DNA of 64,000 nucleotides, taken from NCBI RefSeq assembly GCF_031432975.1, contig NZ_CP133838.1, positions 1,178,001 to 1,242,000 on the forward strand. The letters run 5' to 3'. The stretch comes from Buttiauxella selenatireducens (GTDB taxonomy: Bacteria > Pseudomonadota > Gammaproteobacteria > Enterobacterales > Enterobacteriaceae). The notes beneath the pieces were generated by a model. That model saw only the letters and a list, made by a program, of their open reading frames with translations, had not been told where the DNA came from and searched no databases. Positions within the stretch are counted from its first letter, which is position 1; the number at the start of each line of letters is the position of its first letter. Shown here in pieces: positions 55,719 through 64,000 of the stretch. The position numbers were made by a program, and so were the translations under genes.

Positions 55719-56366
55719 ATGAGCGGGAAAATGTGTAACAAAATTGCGTTTTTTGCCCTATGTACGGCACTCTTTAGCCCGATGGCTTTAGCTCATCCGC
55801 ACAGCTTTATCACGCTCGTGACCACGGTCATGGCCGAAAACGACCAGCTAACCGGTCTGAAAATGCAGTGGACGATGGATGAAATTACTTCAGCGGATCT
55901 ACTGTATGACGCCGGTGACGCGAAGCCGGATTCACCGGTCTGGAAGAAGCTTGCTGCCGAGGTGATGGCGAATGTTTTAGGGCAACATTACTTCACTGAA
56001 CTGTGGCACAAAGGCCAGAAAGTGACGTTTAACAATTTGCCTCCAGAGTATGGGCTCGCACGGGTAGGGCATCAGGCAGTGTTAACCTTTATTTTACCGC
56101 TGGCGCATCCGCAACCGTTAAAAGGGCAAACCTATCAGTTAGCGACCTTCGACCCAACCTATTTTGTCGATATGAGTTACGACCATCCCGCTGACGCCAG
56201 TGTGCCGAAAACATTAGCGTCGCAATGCAAAATCTCAGTTAAAACACCGCAACCCACTGAGGATATGCAGGCGTTTGCCTTGTCATTAGATAAAGCCGAT
56301 GCACCACCTGAAGATATGGAACTGGGTAAACAATTTGCTCAACAGGTGACGTTGCAATGTCAGTAA
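55719..56366 (+). CDS. DUF1007 periplasmic protein, partner of the NicO metal exporter
   Basis: 215 residues. The signal peptide ends ALFSPMALA, and the mature protein begins HPHSFI, a His-rich N-terminus that could bind Ni or Co. Further conserved family segments are MQWTMDEITSADLLYD and FDPTYFVDMSY. DUF1007 proteins are nearly always next to NicO-type nickel/cobalt transporters, and here the gene overlaps one by ten bases. It probably hands metal to or from the transporter in the periplasm. GAGAGAATA precedes the ATG. Confidence 0.9.
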   Translation: MSGKMCNKIAFFALCTALFSPMALAHPHSFITLVTTVMAENDQLTGLKMQWTMDEITSADLLYDAGDAKPDSPVWKKLAAEVMANVLGQHYFTELWHKGQKVTFNNLPPEYGLARVGHQAVLTFILPLAHPQPLKGQTYQLATFDPTYFVDMSYDHPADASVPKTLASQCKISVKTPQPTEDMQAFALSLDKADAPPEDMELGKQFAQQVTLQCQ

Positions 56367-57340
56367 TTCCTTCCTCCACACCCCATTCACGCCGATGGTT
56401 ACAACTGTGGCCGCTGGCGTTTTTCCTGATTATCTGCGCGATTGGGCTCTACAGCCTGTGGCACTACTGGCCGCAAATCATCCTTAATAGTGCGATGTGG
56501 CAGAAATCCATTAACCAGCAAATGAGCGCGCTATTGCGTGAGGTTGTCGAAAACCCAGCGCGAGCGGGTTGGTCGCTGCTGTCATTTAGTTTTGTCTATG
56601 GTGTGCTTCACGCGTTGGGGCCGGGGCATGGCAAGGTCGTCATTACTACCTGGCTTGCAACCCATCCTTCGCGTTTGAAAAGCAGCCTTAAACTGACTTT
56701 TGCCGCGTCCTTATTACAAGGGCTGGTGGCGATTGGGCTGGTGACGGTCGTGTTGGGAATATTGGCGTTACCGTCGCGGCAATTGCATATGAGCAGTTTC
56801 TGGCTGGAAAAAGGCAGTTATTTGCTGGTGGGCATATTGGGCCTGATGCTGTGTGGCCGCGCCTTACGCAAATTACAACACGTTCTGAGAAAACCTCAGC
56901 GTTTTACCTCGTTCACGCCACTTCATGTGCATGATGAAAAATGCGGTTGTGGTCATCAGCATTTGCCGACAGAAAAACAGCTTGAGGCAGGGGAGGACTG
57001 GCGCGCCAGGGCCATGATCGTTTTGTCTATGGGCATGCGCCCGTGCTCTGGCGCTATTATGGTGCTGTTGTTTAGCAAAGTGATTGGCGTCTATAGCTGG
57101 GGAATGTTGTCTGCGTTGACGATGGCTGCGGGAACGTCCATGACTATTTCCGGGTTGGCGTTTTTGGTACACGGATTCCGTACTTTAGCTGTGCGCATGA
57201 GCGGTAACAAAGCACCGGTGTTATGGCGACAGGTCGCCTGGGCAACATTGGCGTTAGCGGGTGGGGGCATTTTGGTATTAGCGGCGATGGTGATGTGGCT
57301 GAGTGCTCAACCGGTCGTTCGCGGGATTCGGCCTTTTTAG
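56357..57340 (+). CDS. NicO-family nickel/cobalt transporter (RcnA-like)
   Basis: 327 residues with six or seven membrane helices. The first helix is LWPLAFFLIICAIGLYSLW. The signature HALGPGHGKVVITT lies after a periplasmic segment, and a second metal motif MGMRPCSGAIMVLLF follows. Between them is a His/Cys-rich cytoplasmic loop (FTPLHVHDEKCGCGHQH) suited to metal sensing or loading. NicO proteins either import or export Ni/Co; the His-rich loop and DUF1007 partner favour efflux, as for RcnA. No metal-responsive regulator gene is seen next to it. Confidence 0.9.
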   Translation: MSVIPSSTPHSRRWLQLWPLAFFLIICAIGLYSLWHYWPQIILNSAMWQKSINQQMSALLREVVENPARAGWSLLSFSFVYGVLHALGPGHGKVVITTWLATHPSRLKSSLKLTFAASLLQGLVAIGLVTVVLGILALPSRQLHMSSFWLEKGSYLLVGILGLMLCGRALRKLQHVLRKPQRFTSFTPLHVHDEKCGCGHQHLPTEKQLEAGEDWRARAMIVLSMGMRPCSGAIMVLLFSKVIGVYSWGMLSALTMAAGTSMTISGLAFLVHGFRTLAVRMSGNKAPVLWRQVAWATLALAGGGILVLAAMVMWLSAQPVVRGIRPF

Positions 57341-57364
57341 CGTTAATTTTTCGCTTTTAAAACA

Positions 57365-57513
57365 ACCCTCACCCCGGCCCTCTCCCTGAGGGAGAGGGGG
57401 GAGTTCCAGCTAAGGGAGAAAAGAACATCCCCTCTCCTGGGGGAGGGGGGGAGTTCCAGCTATGGGAGAAAAGAACATCCCCTCTCCAGGGGGAGAGGGC
57501 TAGGGTGAGGGCG
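57365..57513. repeat. REP-type cluster with 50-bp tandem duplication
   Basis: CCCTCACC...CCCTCTCCCTGAGGGAGAGG-type ends flank two direct 50-bp units (57391-57440 and 57441-57490) that differ at only a few positions; each unit holds GAGTTCCAGCTA and ends in CCCTCTCC. It lies between the converging NicO and suhB genes. Confidence 0.85.
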
Positions 57514-57528
57514 TACAACGATCAGAGA

Positions 57529-58332
57529 TTAACGCTTCAGCGCTTCGCTCAGCTCATCACGCATCGTTGCCAGCATGGCTTTAACGACGCGCGGGTTACC
57601 TGCAACGATGTTGCCGGTCAAAAGGTGGTTATGGCCGCCGGTGAAATCACATACCAGGCTACCGGATTCGCGAGCAATCAGTTCGCCTGCTGCAAAATCC
57701 CAAGGCTTCAGACCAATCTCGAAGAAACCATCAACGCGGCCAGCCGCAACGTATGCCAGATCCAGCGCAGCTGAACCGGTACGACGGAAGTCTGCACACT
57801 GGGTGAACAGTTTAGCGACGATGTTGATATAAGGAGTGGCGTGTTGCTTCAGTTTGAATGGGAAGCCAGTTGCCAGAATAGTGCCGTCGAGGTCACGTGC
57901 ATTGCTGCCGCGCAGACGGTAACCGTTCAGCTGTGCGCCTTGGCCACGAACAGCGCTGAACAACTCGTTACGCATTGGGTCATAAACCACAGCAACTTCG
58001 GTGCGGCCTTTAACACGAACAGCGATTGATACCGCGAAGTGCGGCAAACGTTTGATGAAGTTAGAAGTGCCATCCAGAGGATCGATAACCCATTGCACAT
58101 CCTGCTCGGTACCCGCCAGCTCGCCTGATTCTTCAGCGATAATGGTGTGTTGCGGGTAGGATTTGCGGATAATTTCGATAATCAGACGCTCAGCGTCTTT
58201 ATCTACGTTAGTCACAAAATCGTTGCTGCCCTTTTGGCTCGCTTCTACAGCGTCTGGGGTTTCGTAGTTCTTGGCAATTAAATTGCCCGCCTTGCGCGCA
58301 GCGCGCACGGCGATGTTGAGCATCGGATGCAT
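57529..58332 (-). CDS. suhB: Inositol-1-monophosphatase SuhB (Nus factor)
   Basis: 267 residues, as in E. coli. It dephosphorylates inositol phosphates in vitro and is part of the rRNA antitermination complex in the cell. The Mg2+/Li+ site is in DPLDGTSNFIKRL, with EESGEL upstream, and the second family motif WDFAAGELIARESG lies near the C-terminus. It is divergent from trmJ with a 118-base gap. Confidence 0.98.
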   Translation of the reverse strand: MHPMLNIAVRAARKAGNLIAKNYETPDAVEASQKGSNDFVTNVDKDAERLIIEIIRKSYPQHTIIAEESGELAGTEQDVQWVIDPLDGTSNFIKRLPHFAVSIAVRVKGRTEVAVVYDPMRNELFSAVRGQGAQLNGYRLRGSNARDLDGTILATGFPFKLKQHATPYINIVAKLFTQCADFRRTGSAALDLAYVAAGRVDGFFEIGLKPWDFAAGELIARESGSLVCDFTGGHNHLLTGNIVAGNPRVVKAMLATMRDELSEALKR

Positions 58333-58450
58333 CGGTCTCTCTCTGGATGTTAAAGAACGGAAAACGCGGCGGAGTATAGCAGAGCGTTCGGAATATGTCC
58401 CAGGGTTATGATAGGATATCGCGATAATCTTTTCAGGCTATGAGTCAAGA

Positions 58451-59191
58451 ATGCTGCAAAACGTACGTATAGTGCTGGTTGAAACCTCTCATACCGGCAA
58501 CATGGGCTCTGTAGCTCGTGCGATGAAAACCATGGGGCTGACCAATCTTTGGCTGGTAAATCCGCTGGTTAAACCTGACTCTCAGGCAATCGCCCTTGCT
58601 GCGGGTGCCAGTGATGTTATTGGTGAAGCTAAAATTGTCGACACGTTGGATGAAGCGTTGGCGGGATGCAGCCTGGTGGTTGGCACCAGCGCACGTTCTC
58701 GTACGCTGCCATGGCCGATGCTTGACCCACGCGAATGTGGTTTAAAGAGCATTTCCGAAGCGCAACATGCGCCAGTCGCCATTGTTTTTGGCCGCGAGCG
58801 CGTAGGCTTAACGAATGACGAATTGCAGAAATGCCACTACCACGTTGCGATTCAGGCAAACCCAGAATACAGCTCGCTGAACCTGGCGATGGCGGTGCAA
58901 ATCCTTGCCTATGAAGTGCGAATTGCCTGGCTTGCCACCCAAGAAGAAGGTAAAGAAACCGTCGTTGTGGAAGACCAGACTCAGTATCCATCGGCTGACG
59001 ATCTCGAGCGTTTTTACGTTCACCTGGAACAAGTATTGCTGAAAACCGGCTTTATTCGTACCAGCCATCCGGGCCAGATAATGAGCAAATTGCGCCGCTT
59101 GTACAACCGTGCACGCCCGGAAACTCAAGAACTTAACATCCTGCGCGGCATGCTTTCTTCTATTGATAACGAGAAAAAATCAGGCAAATAA
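58451..59191 (+). CDS. trmJ: tRNA (cytidine/uridine-32-2'-O)-methyltransferase TrmJ
   Basis: 246 residues, as in E. coli. The SPOUT methyltransferase modifies the 2'-hydroxyl of nucleotide 32 in tRNA. Motif 1 is [16 protein letters not shown], motif 2 is [14 protein letters not shown] and motif 3 is [16 protein letters not shown], forming the knotted SAM site. The C-terminal helix [14 protein letters not shown] follows. The iscR promoter begins immediately after the stop. Confidence 0.98.
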   Translation: MLQNVRIVLVETSHTGNMGSVARAMKTMGLTNLWLVNPLVKPDSQAIALAAGASDVIGEAKIVDTLDEALAGCSLVVGTSARSRTLPWPMLDPRECGLKSISEAQHAPVAIVFGRERVGLTNDELQKCHYHVAIQANPEYSSLNLAMAVQILAYEVRIAWLATQEEGKETVVVEDQTQYPSADDLERFYVHLEQVLLKTGFIRTSHPGQIMSKLRRLYNRARPETQELNILRGMLSSIDNEKKSGK

Positions 59192-59240
59192 TACTTGAGT
59201 AAATTGGTGGGTTAAATAGTTGACCAATTTACTCAGGAAT
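59191..59240 (+). promoter_or_regulatory. Two type-1 IscR sites in the iscR promoter
   Basis: ATACTTGAGTAAATTGG... (59191-59215) and ATAGTTGACCAATTTACTC... (59216-59240) each resemble the 25-base type-1 IscR site and lie back to back. The second includes a -35-like TTGACC (59220). Holo-IscR binding here would repress the operon, giving feedback by Fe-S status. Confidence 0.8.
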
Positions 59241-59321
59241 GTCAGACTTGCGACCTGCTATGTGACAATCACATTTATAAAAAACCCCCGGTTCGAGGGG
59301 CGATTTGAGGTTAAGTAAGAC

Positions 59322-59810
59322 ATGAGACTGACATCGAAAGGACGTTATGCCGTGACCGCAATGCTTGACGTTGCGTTGAACTCCGAATCAGGTCCAGTGC
59401 CGTTGGCTGATATTTCAGAACGTCAGGGAATCTCTCTCTCCTACCTGGAGCAGTTATTCTCCCGCCTGCGTAAAAATGGCCTGGTTGCCAGCGTACGCGG
59501 TCCTGGCGGTGGTTATCTGTTAGGTAAAGAAGCAAACAGCATCGCGGTTGGCGAAGTTATCAGCGCCGTAGATGAATCTGTTGATGCGACGCGTTGCCAG
59601 GGTAAAGGTGGTTGTCAGGGCGGCGATAAGTGCCTGACTCACGCACTGTGGCGCGATCTGAGCGATCGTTTGACCGGTTTTTTAAATAACATCACCTTGG
59701 GTGAACTGGTGAATAACCAGGAAGTGTTGGATGTCTCCGGCCGCCAGCATAATGAAAACCATCGCAGTACGCGCTCTCAAGACGCTATCGACGTTAAACT
59801 GCGCGCATAA
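59322..59810 (+). CDS. iscR: Fe-S cluster regulator IscR
   Basis: 162 residues. The Rrf2 winged helix is at the N-terminus ([37 protein letters not shown]). Cluster ligands are Cys92, Cys98 and Cys104 in [20 protein letters not shown], with the following His as the likely fourth ligand. With a [2Fe-2S] cluster it represses its own operon; apo-IscR still binds type-2 sites. The 130-base leader carries a small GC-rich hairpin (CCCCGGTTCGAGGGG). Confidence 0.98.
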   Translation: MRLTSKGRYAVTAMLDVALNSESGPVPLADISERQGISLSYLEQLFSRLRKNGLVASVRGPGGGYLLGKEANSIAVGEVISAVDESVDATRCQGKGGCQGGDKCLTHALWRDLSDRLTGFLNNITLGELVNNQEVLDVSGRQHNENHRSTRSQDAIDVKLRA

Positions 59811-59842
59811 GCACAACAAAAACGAATTTTAGAATCAGACCC

Positions 59843-59859
59843 GGGAGCCCGTCGCTCCC
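59843..59859 (+). other. Stable hairpin between iscR and iscS
   Basis: GGGAGC-CCGTC-GCTCCC forms a six-pair stem 33 bases after iscR. In E. coli a structured iscR-iscS spacer protects iscR mRNA when RyhB triggers decay of iscSUA. The same arrangement is likely here; the RyhB pairing site was not mapped. Confidence 0.6.
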
Positions 59860-59916
59860 ATTTAAACAGGTTTGGTTTTTTGCATTGAAGTAGTGATGTA
59901 CGGAGCTTAAAGAGCA

Positions 59917-61131
59917 ATGAAATTACCGATTTATCTCGATTACTCTGCGACTACGCCGGTTGATCCACGCGTTGCGCAGAAAATGATGCAGTGTTTGACT
60001 ATGGACGGAACCTTCGGTAACCCGGCTTCTCGTTCTCACCGTTTCGGTTGGCAGGCGGAAGAAGCTGTTGATATCGCCCGTAACCAAATCGCTGAACTGG
60101 TTGGTGCAGACCCGCGTGAAATCGTCTTTACCTCCGGCGCTACTGAATCTGATAACCTCGCAATTAAAGGTGCCGCTAACTTCTATCAGAAGAAAGGCAA
60201 GCACATCATCACGGTAAAAACCGAACACAAAGCGGTGCTGGATACTTGTCGCCAGCTTGAGCGTGAAGGTTTTGAAGTGACTTACCTGGCACCACAGAGC
60301 AACGGTATCGTTGACCTGAATGTGCTGGAAGCTGCGATGCGTGACGACACCATTCTGGTTTCTATCATGCACGTGAACAACGAAATCGGCGTGGTGCAAG
60401 ATATCGCGGCAATCGGCGAAATGTGCCGTGCGCGTGGCATTATCTATCACGTTGATGCGACTCAAAGTGTAGGCAAACTGCCTATCGACCTGAGCACGCT
60501 GAAAGTTGACCTGATGTCCTTCTCTGGTCACAAAATCTATGGCCCGAAAGGGATCGGCGCGCTGTATGTTCGCCGCAAACCACGTATTCGTATCGAAGCA
60601 CAGGTACACGGTGGCGGCCATGAGCGCGGCATGCGTTCTGGTACTCTGCCTGTTCACCAGATTGTCGGCATGGGCGAAGCTTACCGTATCGCGAAAGAAG
60701 AGATGGAAACAGAAATGTCCCGTCTGCGCGCGCTGCGTAACCGTCTGTGGAACGGCGTGAAAGATATGGAAGAAGTGTATCTGAACGGCGACCTGGAAAA
60801 TGGGGTTCCAACGATCCTGAACGTAAGCTTTAACTACGTTGAAGGTGAGTCCCTGATCATGGCGCTCAAAGACCTCGCGGTTTCTTCTGGTTCTGCCTGT
60901 ACTTCAGCAAGTCTTGAGCCATCCTACGTGCTGCGTGCGCTGGGTATGACTGATGAACTGGCACACAGCTCCATCCGTTTCTCTTTAGGTCGTTTTACTA
61001 CTGAAGAAGAGATCGACTACACCATCGAATTGGTACGTAAGTCCATTGGCCGTTTGCGCGACCTTTCTCCACTGTGGGAAATGTTCAAGCAGGGCGTGGA
61101 TCTTAATTCCATCGAATGGGCTCATCATTAA
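59917..61131 (+). CDS. iscS: Cysteine desulfurase IscS
   Basis: 404 residues, as in E. coli, so standard numbering applies. A PLP enzyme that takes sulfur from cysteine and passes it to IscU, TusA and ThiI. The PLP Lys206 is in [12 protein letters not shown]. The mobile persulfide Cys328 is in [13 protein letters not shown]. The N-terminus is [20 protein letters not shown] precedes the ATG. Second gene of the isc operon. Confidence 0.99.
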   Translation: MKLPIYLDYSATTPVDPRVAQKMMQCLTMDGTFGNPASRSHRFGWQAEEAVDIARNQIAELVGADPREIVFTSGATESDNLAIKGAANFYQKKGKHIITVKTEHKAVLDTCRQLEREGFEVTYLAPQSNGIVDLNVLEAAMRDDTILVSIMHVNNEIGVVQDIAAIGEMCRARGIIYHVDATQSVGKLPIDLSTLKVDLMSFSGHKIYGPKGIGALYVRRKPRIRIEAQVHGGGHERGMRSGTLPVHQIVGMGEAYRIAKEEMETEMSRLRALRNRLWNGVKDMEEVYLNGDLENGVPTILNVSFNYVEGESLIMALKDLAVSSGSACTSASLEPSYVLRALGMTDELAHSSIRFSLGRFTTEEEIDYTIELVRKSIGRLRDLSPLWEMFKQGVDLNSIEWAHH

Positions 61132-61158
61132 TCGGTATCGAATTCAGGAGAATTAAAA

Positions 61159-61545
61159 ATGGCTTATAGCGAAAAAGTAATCGATCACTACGAAAACCCA
61201 CGCAACGTTGGCTCTTTTGATAACAGCGATGACAGCGTCGGTTCCGGTATGGTGGGTGCGCCTGCTTGTGGTGACGTGATGAAGTTGCAGATTAAAGTCA
61301 ACAATGAAGGTATTATTGAAGACGCTCGCTTCAAAACCTACGGCTGTGGCTCTGCCATTGCTTCCAGCTCGCTGGTAACCGAATGGGTTAAAGGTAAATC
61401 TTTGGATGAAGCGCAAGCCATCAAAAACACCGACATTGCAGAAGAACTTGAACTGCCACCGGTGAAGATTCACTGCTCAATCCTTGCAGAAGACGCTATC
61501 AAAGCGGCAATTGCGGATTACAAAAGTAAGCGTGAAGCTAAATAA
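61159..61545 (+). CDS. iscU: Fe-S cluster scaffold IscU
   Basis: 128 residues, as in E. coli. Clusters assemble on Cys37 (GAPACGDVMKL), Cys63 (KTYGCGSAIASS) and Cys106 (KIHCSILAEDA). The LPPVK motif just before Cys106 is the sequence HscA recognises. AGGAG precedes the ATG, 27 bases after iscS. Confidence 0.99.
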   Translation: MAYSEKVIDHYENPRNVGSFDNSDDSVGSGMVGAPACGDVMKLQIKVNNEGIIEDARFKTYGCGSAIASSSLVTEWVKGKSLDEAQAIKNTDIAEELELPPVKIHCSILAEDAIKAAIADYKSKREAK

Positions 61546-61569
61546 TTATTGTTGAGTTGAGGTCGTTGT

Positions 61570-61893
61570 ATGTCGATTACCCTTAGCGACAGTGCTGCTG
61601 CACGCGTGAATGCCTTTCTTGCCAACCGTGGTAAAGGTTTTGGTTTGCGCTTAGGCGTTCGCACCTCTGGCTGCTCTGGCATGGCTTATGTTCTGGAATT
61701 TGTTGATGAACCGATGGATGAAGACACCGTGTTCGAAGACAAAGGCGTGAAAGTGGTCGTCGATGGTAAAAGCCTGCAATTTTTGGACGGCACTGAGCTC
61801 GACTTCGTCAAAGAAGGTCTGAACGAAGGGTTTAAATTTACTAACCCGAACGTGAAAGATGAGTGCGGCTGCGGCGAAAGCTTCCACGTCTGA
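61570..61893 (+). CDS. iscA: A-type Fe-S carrier IscA
   Basis: 107 residues. Metal or cluster ligands are Cys35 in [13 protein letters not shown] and Cys99/Cys101 in [11 protein letters not shown]. It receives clusters or iron and passes them on, especially to [4Fe-4S] proteins under aerobic growth. Fourth gene of the operon. A strong hairpin lies between it and hscB. Confidence 0.98.
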   Translation: MSITLSDSAAARVNAFLANRGKGFGLRLGVRTSGCSGMAYVLEFVDEPMDEDTVFEDKGVKVVVDGKSLQFLDGTELDFVKEGLNEGFKFTNPNVKDECGCGESFHV

Positions 61894-61901
61894 TTTCAGC
61901 T

Positions 61902-61933
61902 CATTCCCCGCGAGCTAAGGCTTGCGGGGAATG
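61902..61933 (+). other. Strong hairpin between iscA and hscB
   Basis: CATTCCCCGC and GCGGGGAATG form a perfect ten-pair stem, extended by three more pairs inside. There is no T run, so it is more likely an mRNA-stability or partial attenuation element separating iscA from hscB-hscA expression. Confidence 0.65.
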
Positions 61934-61963
61934 GCGCTTTACCACGTTAACCCTGAGTCTGTT

Positions 61964-62479
61964 ATGGATTACTTTACCCTCTTTGGGTTACCGGTAGGCT
62001 TCACTGTCAACACTGAGCTGCTGGCGACCCGTTACCAGGAGCTGCAACGCCAGTTCCATCCGGATAAATACGCCAGCCGCCCTCAGGCGGAACAACTGCT
62101 GGCGGTCCAACAATCTGCGACCATCAACCAGGCCTGGCAAACGCTGCGTCATCCGTTGCTGCGTGCCGAGTATATTCTCTCCCTCAACGGTTTTGATCTG
62201 GCGAATGAACAGCATACCGTGCGCGACACCGCGTTTTTGATGGAACAACTCGAATTGCGCGAAGAGCTTGATAACATCGAGCACGCCAAAGATAGCGACC
62301 GCCTGGAATCCTTTAGTGCCAACGTCAATGCGATGGTGAAAACCCGCATGGCGTTAATGGTGCAACAACTGGATAATCAGGATTGGACGCAGGCGGCGGA
62401 TACTGTGCGTAAACTGCGTTTTCTCGATAAACTGCGCAGCCAAATAGAACAACTCGAAGAAAAGCTGCTCGATTTTTAA
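61964..62479 (+). CDS. hscB: Co-chaperone HscB
   Basis: 171 residues from ATG 61964, the E. coli length; a longer in-frame start at 61922 falls in the hairpin and is unlikely. The J-domain ([19 protein letters not shown] in QFHPDKYAS) stimulates the HscA ATPase. The C-terminal three-helix bundle ([16 protein letters not shown]) binds IscU. hscA begins 14 bases later. Confidence 0.96.
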   Translation: MDYFTLFGLPVGFTVNTELLATRYQELQRQFHPDKYASRPQAEQLLAVQQSATINQAWQTLRHPLLRAEYILSLNGFDLANEQHTVRDTAFLMEQLELREELDNIEHAKDSDRLESFSANVNAMVKTRMALMVQQLDNQDWTQAADTVRKLRFLDKLRSQIEQLEEKLLDF

Positions 62480-62492
62480 CTGGAAGCTCAAT

Positions 62493-64000
62493 ATGGCGTT
62501 ATTACAAATTAGTGAGCCGGGTCTGAGTGCGGCCCCCCATCAGCGTAAGCTGGCGGTGGGCATCGATTTAGGCACCACCAATTCACTGGTTGCAACAGTT
62601 CGGAGTGGGCAAGCCGAAACGCTGCCTGACCATGAAGGGCGTCACCTGTTACCTTCTGTGGTGCACTATCAGCAACAAGGTTTGAACGTGGGCTGGGATG
62701 CGCGTGCGCAAGCCGCAACAGATCCAGCAAACACGATCAGTTCGATAAAACGTCTGATGGGCCGTTCCCTTGCTGACATTCAGGCACGCTATCCGCATCT
62801 GCCTTATTCACTCCAGCCGAGTGAAAATGGCCTGCCGATGATCAACACCCCGGCCGGGCTGCTGAACCCTATTCGTATTTCATCCGACATCCTCAAGGCT
62901 CTTTGTGCACGCGCGACCGAAGCGCTCGAAGGCCAACTTGATGGTGTGGTCATTACCGTTCCTGCTTATTTCGATGATGCACAGCGTCAGGGCACCAAAG
63001 ACGCGGCGCGTCTGGCTGGGCTGCATGTCCTGCGTCTTCTGAATGAGCCGACCGCAGCGGCTATCGCTTACGGTCTGGATTCCGGTAAAGAAGGTGTGAT
63101 CGCCGTTTACGATTTGGGCGGCGGCACTTTTGATATCTCTATTCTGCGTTTAAGCCGTGGCGTGTTTGAAGTGCTGGCAACCGGCGGTGATTCTGCGCTG
63201 GGCGGCGACGACTTCGACCACCTGCTGGCCGACTGGCTGCGTGAACAAGCGGGCGTTGCTGACCGTAGCGACGATCGCGTCCAACGCCAGTTACTGGATG
63301 CCGCAATCGCTGCGAAAATTGCGTTAAGCGATGCACAAAGCACCACTGTTGAAGTGGCGGGCTGGACAGGCACCGTGACTCGCGAGCAGTTCAACGAACT
63401 GATTGCAGCCCTGGTTAAGCGTACTTTGCTGGCCTGTCGCCGTGCGTTGAAAGACGCCGGTGTCGAGGCTAACGAGGTGCTGGAAGTGGTGATGGTCGGT
63501 GGTTCAACGCGCGTGCCATTAGTGCGTGAACGTGTGGGCGAGTTCTTTGGCCGCACCCCACTGACATCTATAGACCCGGATAAAGTTGTCGCTATTGGCG
63601 CGGCGATTCAGGCCGATATCCTGGTGGGCAACAAGCCAGACAGCGAAATGCTGCTGCTGGATGTTATCCCGCTGTCGCTCGGTCTTGAAACCATGGGCGG
63701 TCTGGTGGAAAAAGTGATTCCGCGTAACACCACCATTCCAGTGGCACGTGCGCAGGATTTCACCACCTTCAAAGATGGTCAAACTGCGATGGCGATTCAT
63801 GTCATGCAGGGCGAACGTGAGCTGGTGCAGGATTGCCGTTCTCTCGCACGCTTTACGCTGCGCGGCATTCCAGCGATGCCTGCTGGCGGCGCGCATATCC
63901 GCGTGACCTTCCAGGTTGATGCTGACGGCTTGCTGAGCGTGACCGCCATGGAGAAATCCACGGGTGTGGAAGCGTCTATTCAGGTGAAGCCTTCTTATGG
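62493..64000 (+). CDS. hscA: Fe-S chaperone HscA (cut by window end)
   Basis: The frame is open to the window end, giving about 502 of the usual 616 residues. This specialised Hsp70 binds the LPPVK site of IscU and drives cluster release with HscB. The N-terminus is [20 protein letters not shown]. Nucleotide-site motifs are [21 protein letters not shown] and [14 protein letters not shown]. The substrate-binding domain is mostly present (ending [12 protein letters not shown]); the helical lid is missing because of the edge. GGAAG precedes the ATG. Confidence 0.98.
   Translation, partial: MALLQISEPGLSAAPHQRKLAVGIDLGTTNSLVATVRSGQAETLPDHEGRHLLPSVVHYQQQGLNVGWDARAQAATDPANTISSIKRLMGRSLADIQARYPHLPYSLQPSENGLPMINTPAGLLNPIRISSDILKALCARATEALEGQLDGVVITVPAYFDDAQRQGTKDAARLAGLHVLRLLNEPTAAAIAYGLDSGKEGVIAVYDLGGGTFDISILRLSRGVFEVLATGGDSALGGDDFDHLLADWLREQAGVADRSDDRVQRQLLDAAIAAKIALSDAQSTTVEVAGWTGTVTREQFNELIAALVKRTLLACRRALKDAGVEANEVLEVVMVGGSTRVPLVRERVGEFFGRTPLTSIDPDKVVAIGAAIQADILVGNKPDSEMLLLDVIPLSLGLETMGGLVEKVIPRNTTIPVARAQDFTTFKDGQTAMAIHVMQGERELVQDCRSLARFTLRGIPAMPAGGAHIRVTFQVDADGLLSVTAMEKSTGVEASIQVKPSY

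Noticed and set aside
57391-57490. Possible CRISPR array
   Set aside because: Only two units, and the whole 50-bp unit is repeated with no variable spacer; it is a REP-type tandem duplication.
61922-61963. Earlier HscB start
   Set aside because: It lies in the iscA-hscB hairpin and adds 14 residues before the conserved MDYFTLFGL start.

Overview
The window is a piece of an Enterobacteriaceae chromosome. Gene order and protein sequences from lepA to hscA match the Escherichia/Salmonella backbone (lepA-lepB-rnc-era-recO-pdxJ-acpS, purL-glmY-glrK-qseG-glrR-glnB, hmp/glyA, hcaT/csiE, suhB/trmJ, iscRSUA-hscBA). Codon differences, a compact yph sugar locus and a DUF1007/NicO metal pair suggest a genus other than Escherichia. 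I cannot name the genus from sequence alone.

Bases 1 to about 22,400 are the late right-hand part of a lambda-like siphovirus prophage, all on the plus strand. The order is terminase large subunit (cut by the window edge), gpW, portal, a fused protease/scaffold/major capsid protein, a DUF2190 decoration protein, head-tail joining and tail genes in lambda order (FII-like, Z, U, V, G/T, H, M, L, K, I, J), then a tail-fibre cassette. A low-GC lipoprotein gene (a likely moron) sits between H and M. After the fibres comes an SOS mini-module: a near-consensus LexA box drives a 79-aa protein of unknown function and a protein that begins exactly where host UmuD is cleaved (a UmuD'-like protein). Converging on it is an SRAP (YedK/HMCES-type) abasic-site protein. 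The prophage ends at the 5' end of lepA, a known insertion locus of Gifsy-1. Integrase, immunity and lysis genes must lie left of the window.

Bases 22,400-44,660 are core genome. They hold translation factor LepA, signal peptidase, the RNase III-Era-RecO operon with its leader hairpin, PdxJ and AcpS, the ferredoxin YfhL and the SIS regulator YfhH. A 28-codon membrane-protein ORF lies directly before pgpC. A 123-bp palindromic repeat borders the tadA promoter. tadA overlaps mltF tail to tail, and purL has a PurR box. The sRNA glmY follows, with two GlrR boxes and overlapping sigma54/sigma70 promoters ahead of glrK-qseG-glrR-glnB. The hmp/glyA pair shares an intergenic region with NsrR, MetR and PurR sites.

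Bases 44,661-51,790 are a short version of the yph locus: a ROK repressor with a small downstream lipoprotein, a large DUF5107/TPR protein, a sugar-porter MFS transporter in place of the E. coli ABC transporter, and an aldose 1-epimerase. It looks like a regulated uptake and processing system for an unknown sugar. Bases 51,800-57,520 hold a POTRA-less BamA-type outer-membrane barrel, hcaT, csiE and the DUF1007/NicO pair, ending in REP-type repeats with a 50-bp tandem duplication. The window closes with suhB, trmJ and the isc operon, with two type-1 IscR sites, an iscR-iscS hairpin and hscA cut by the window end.
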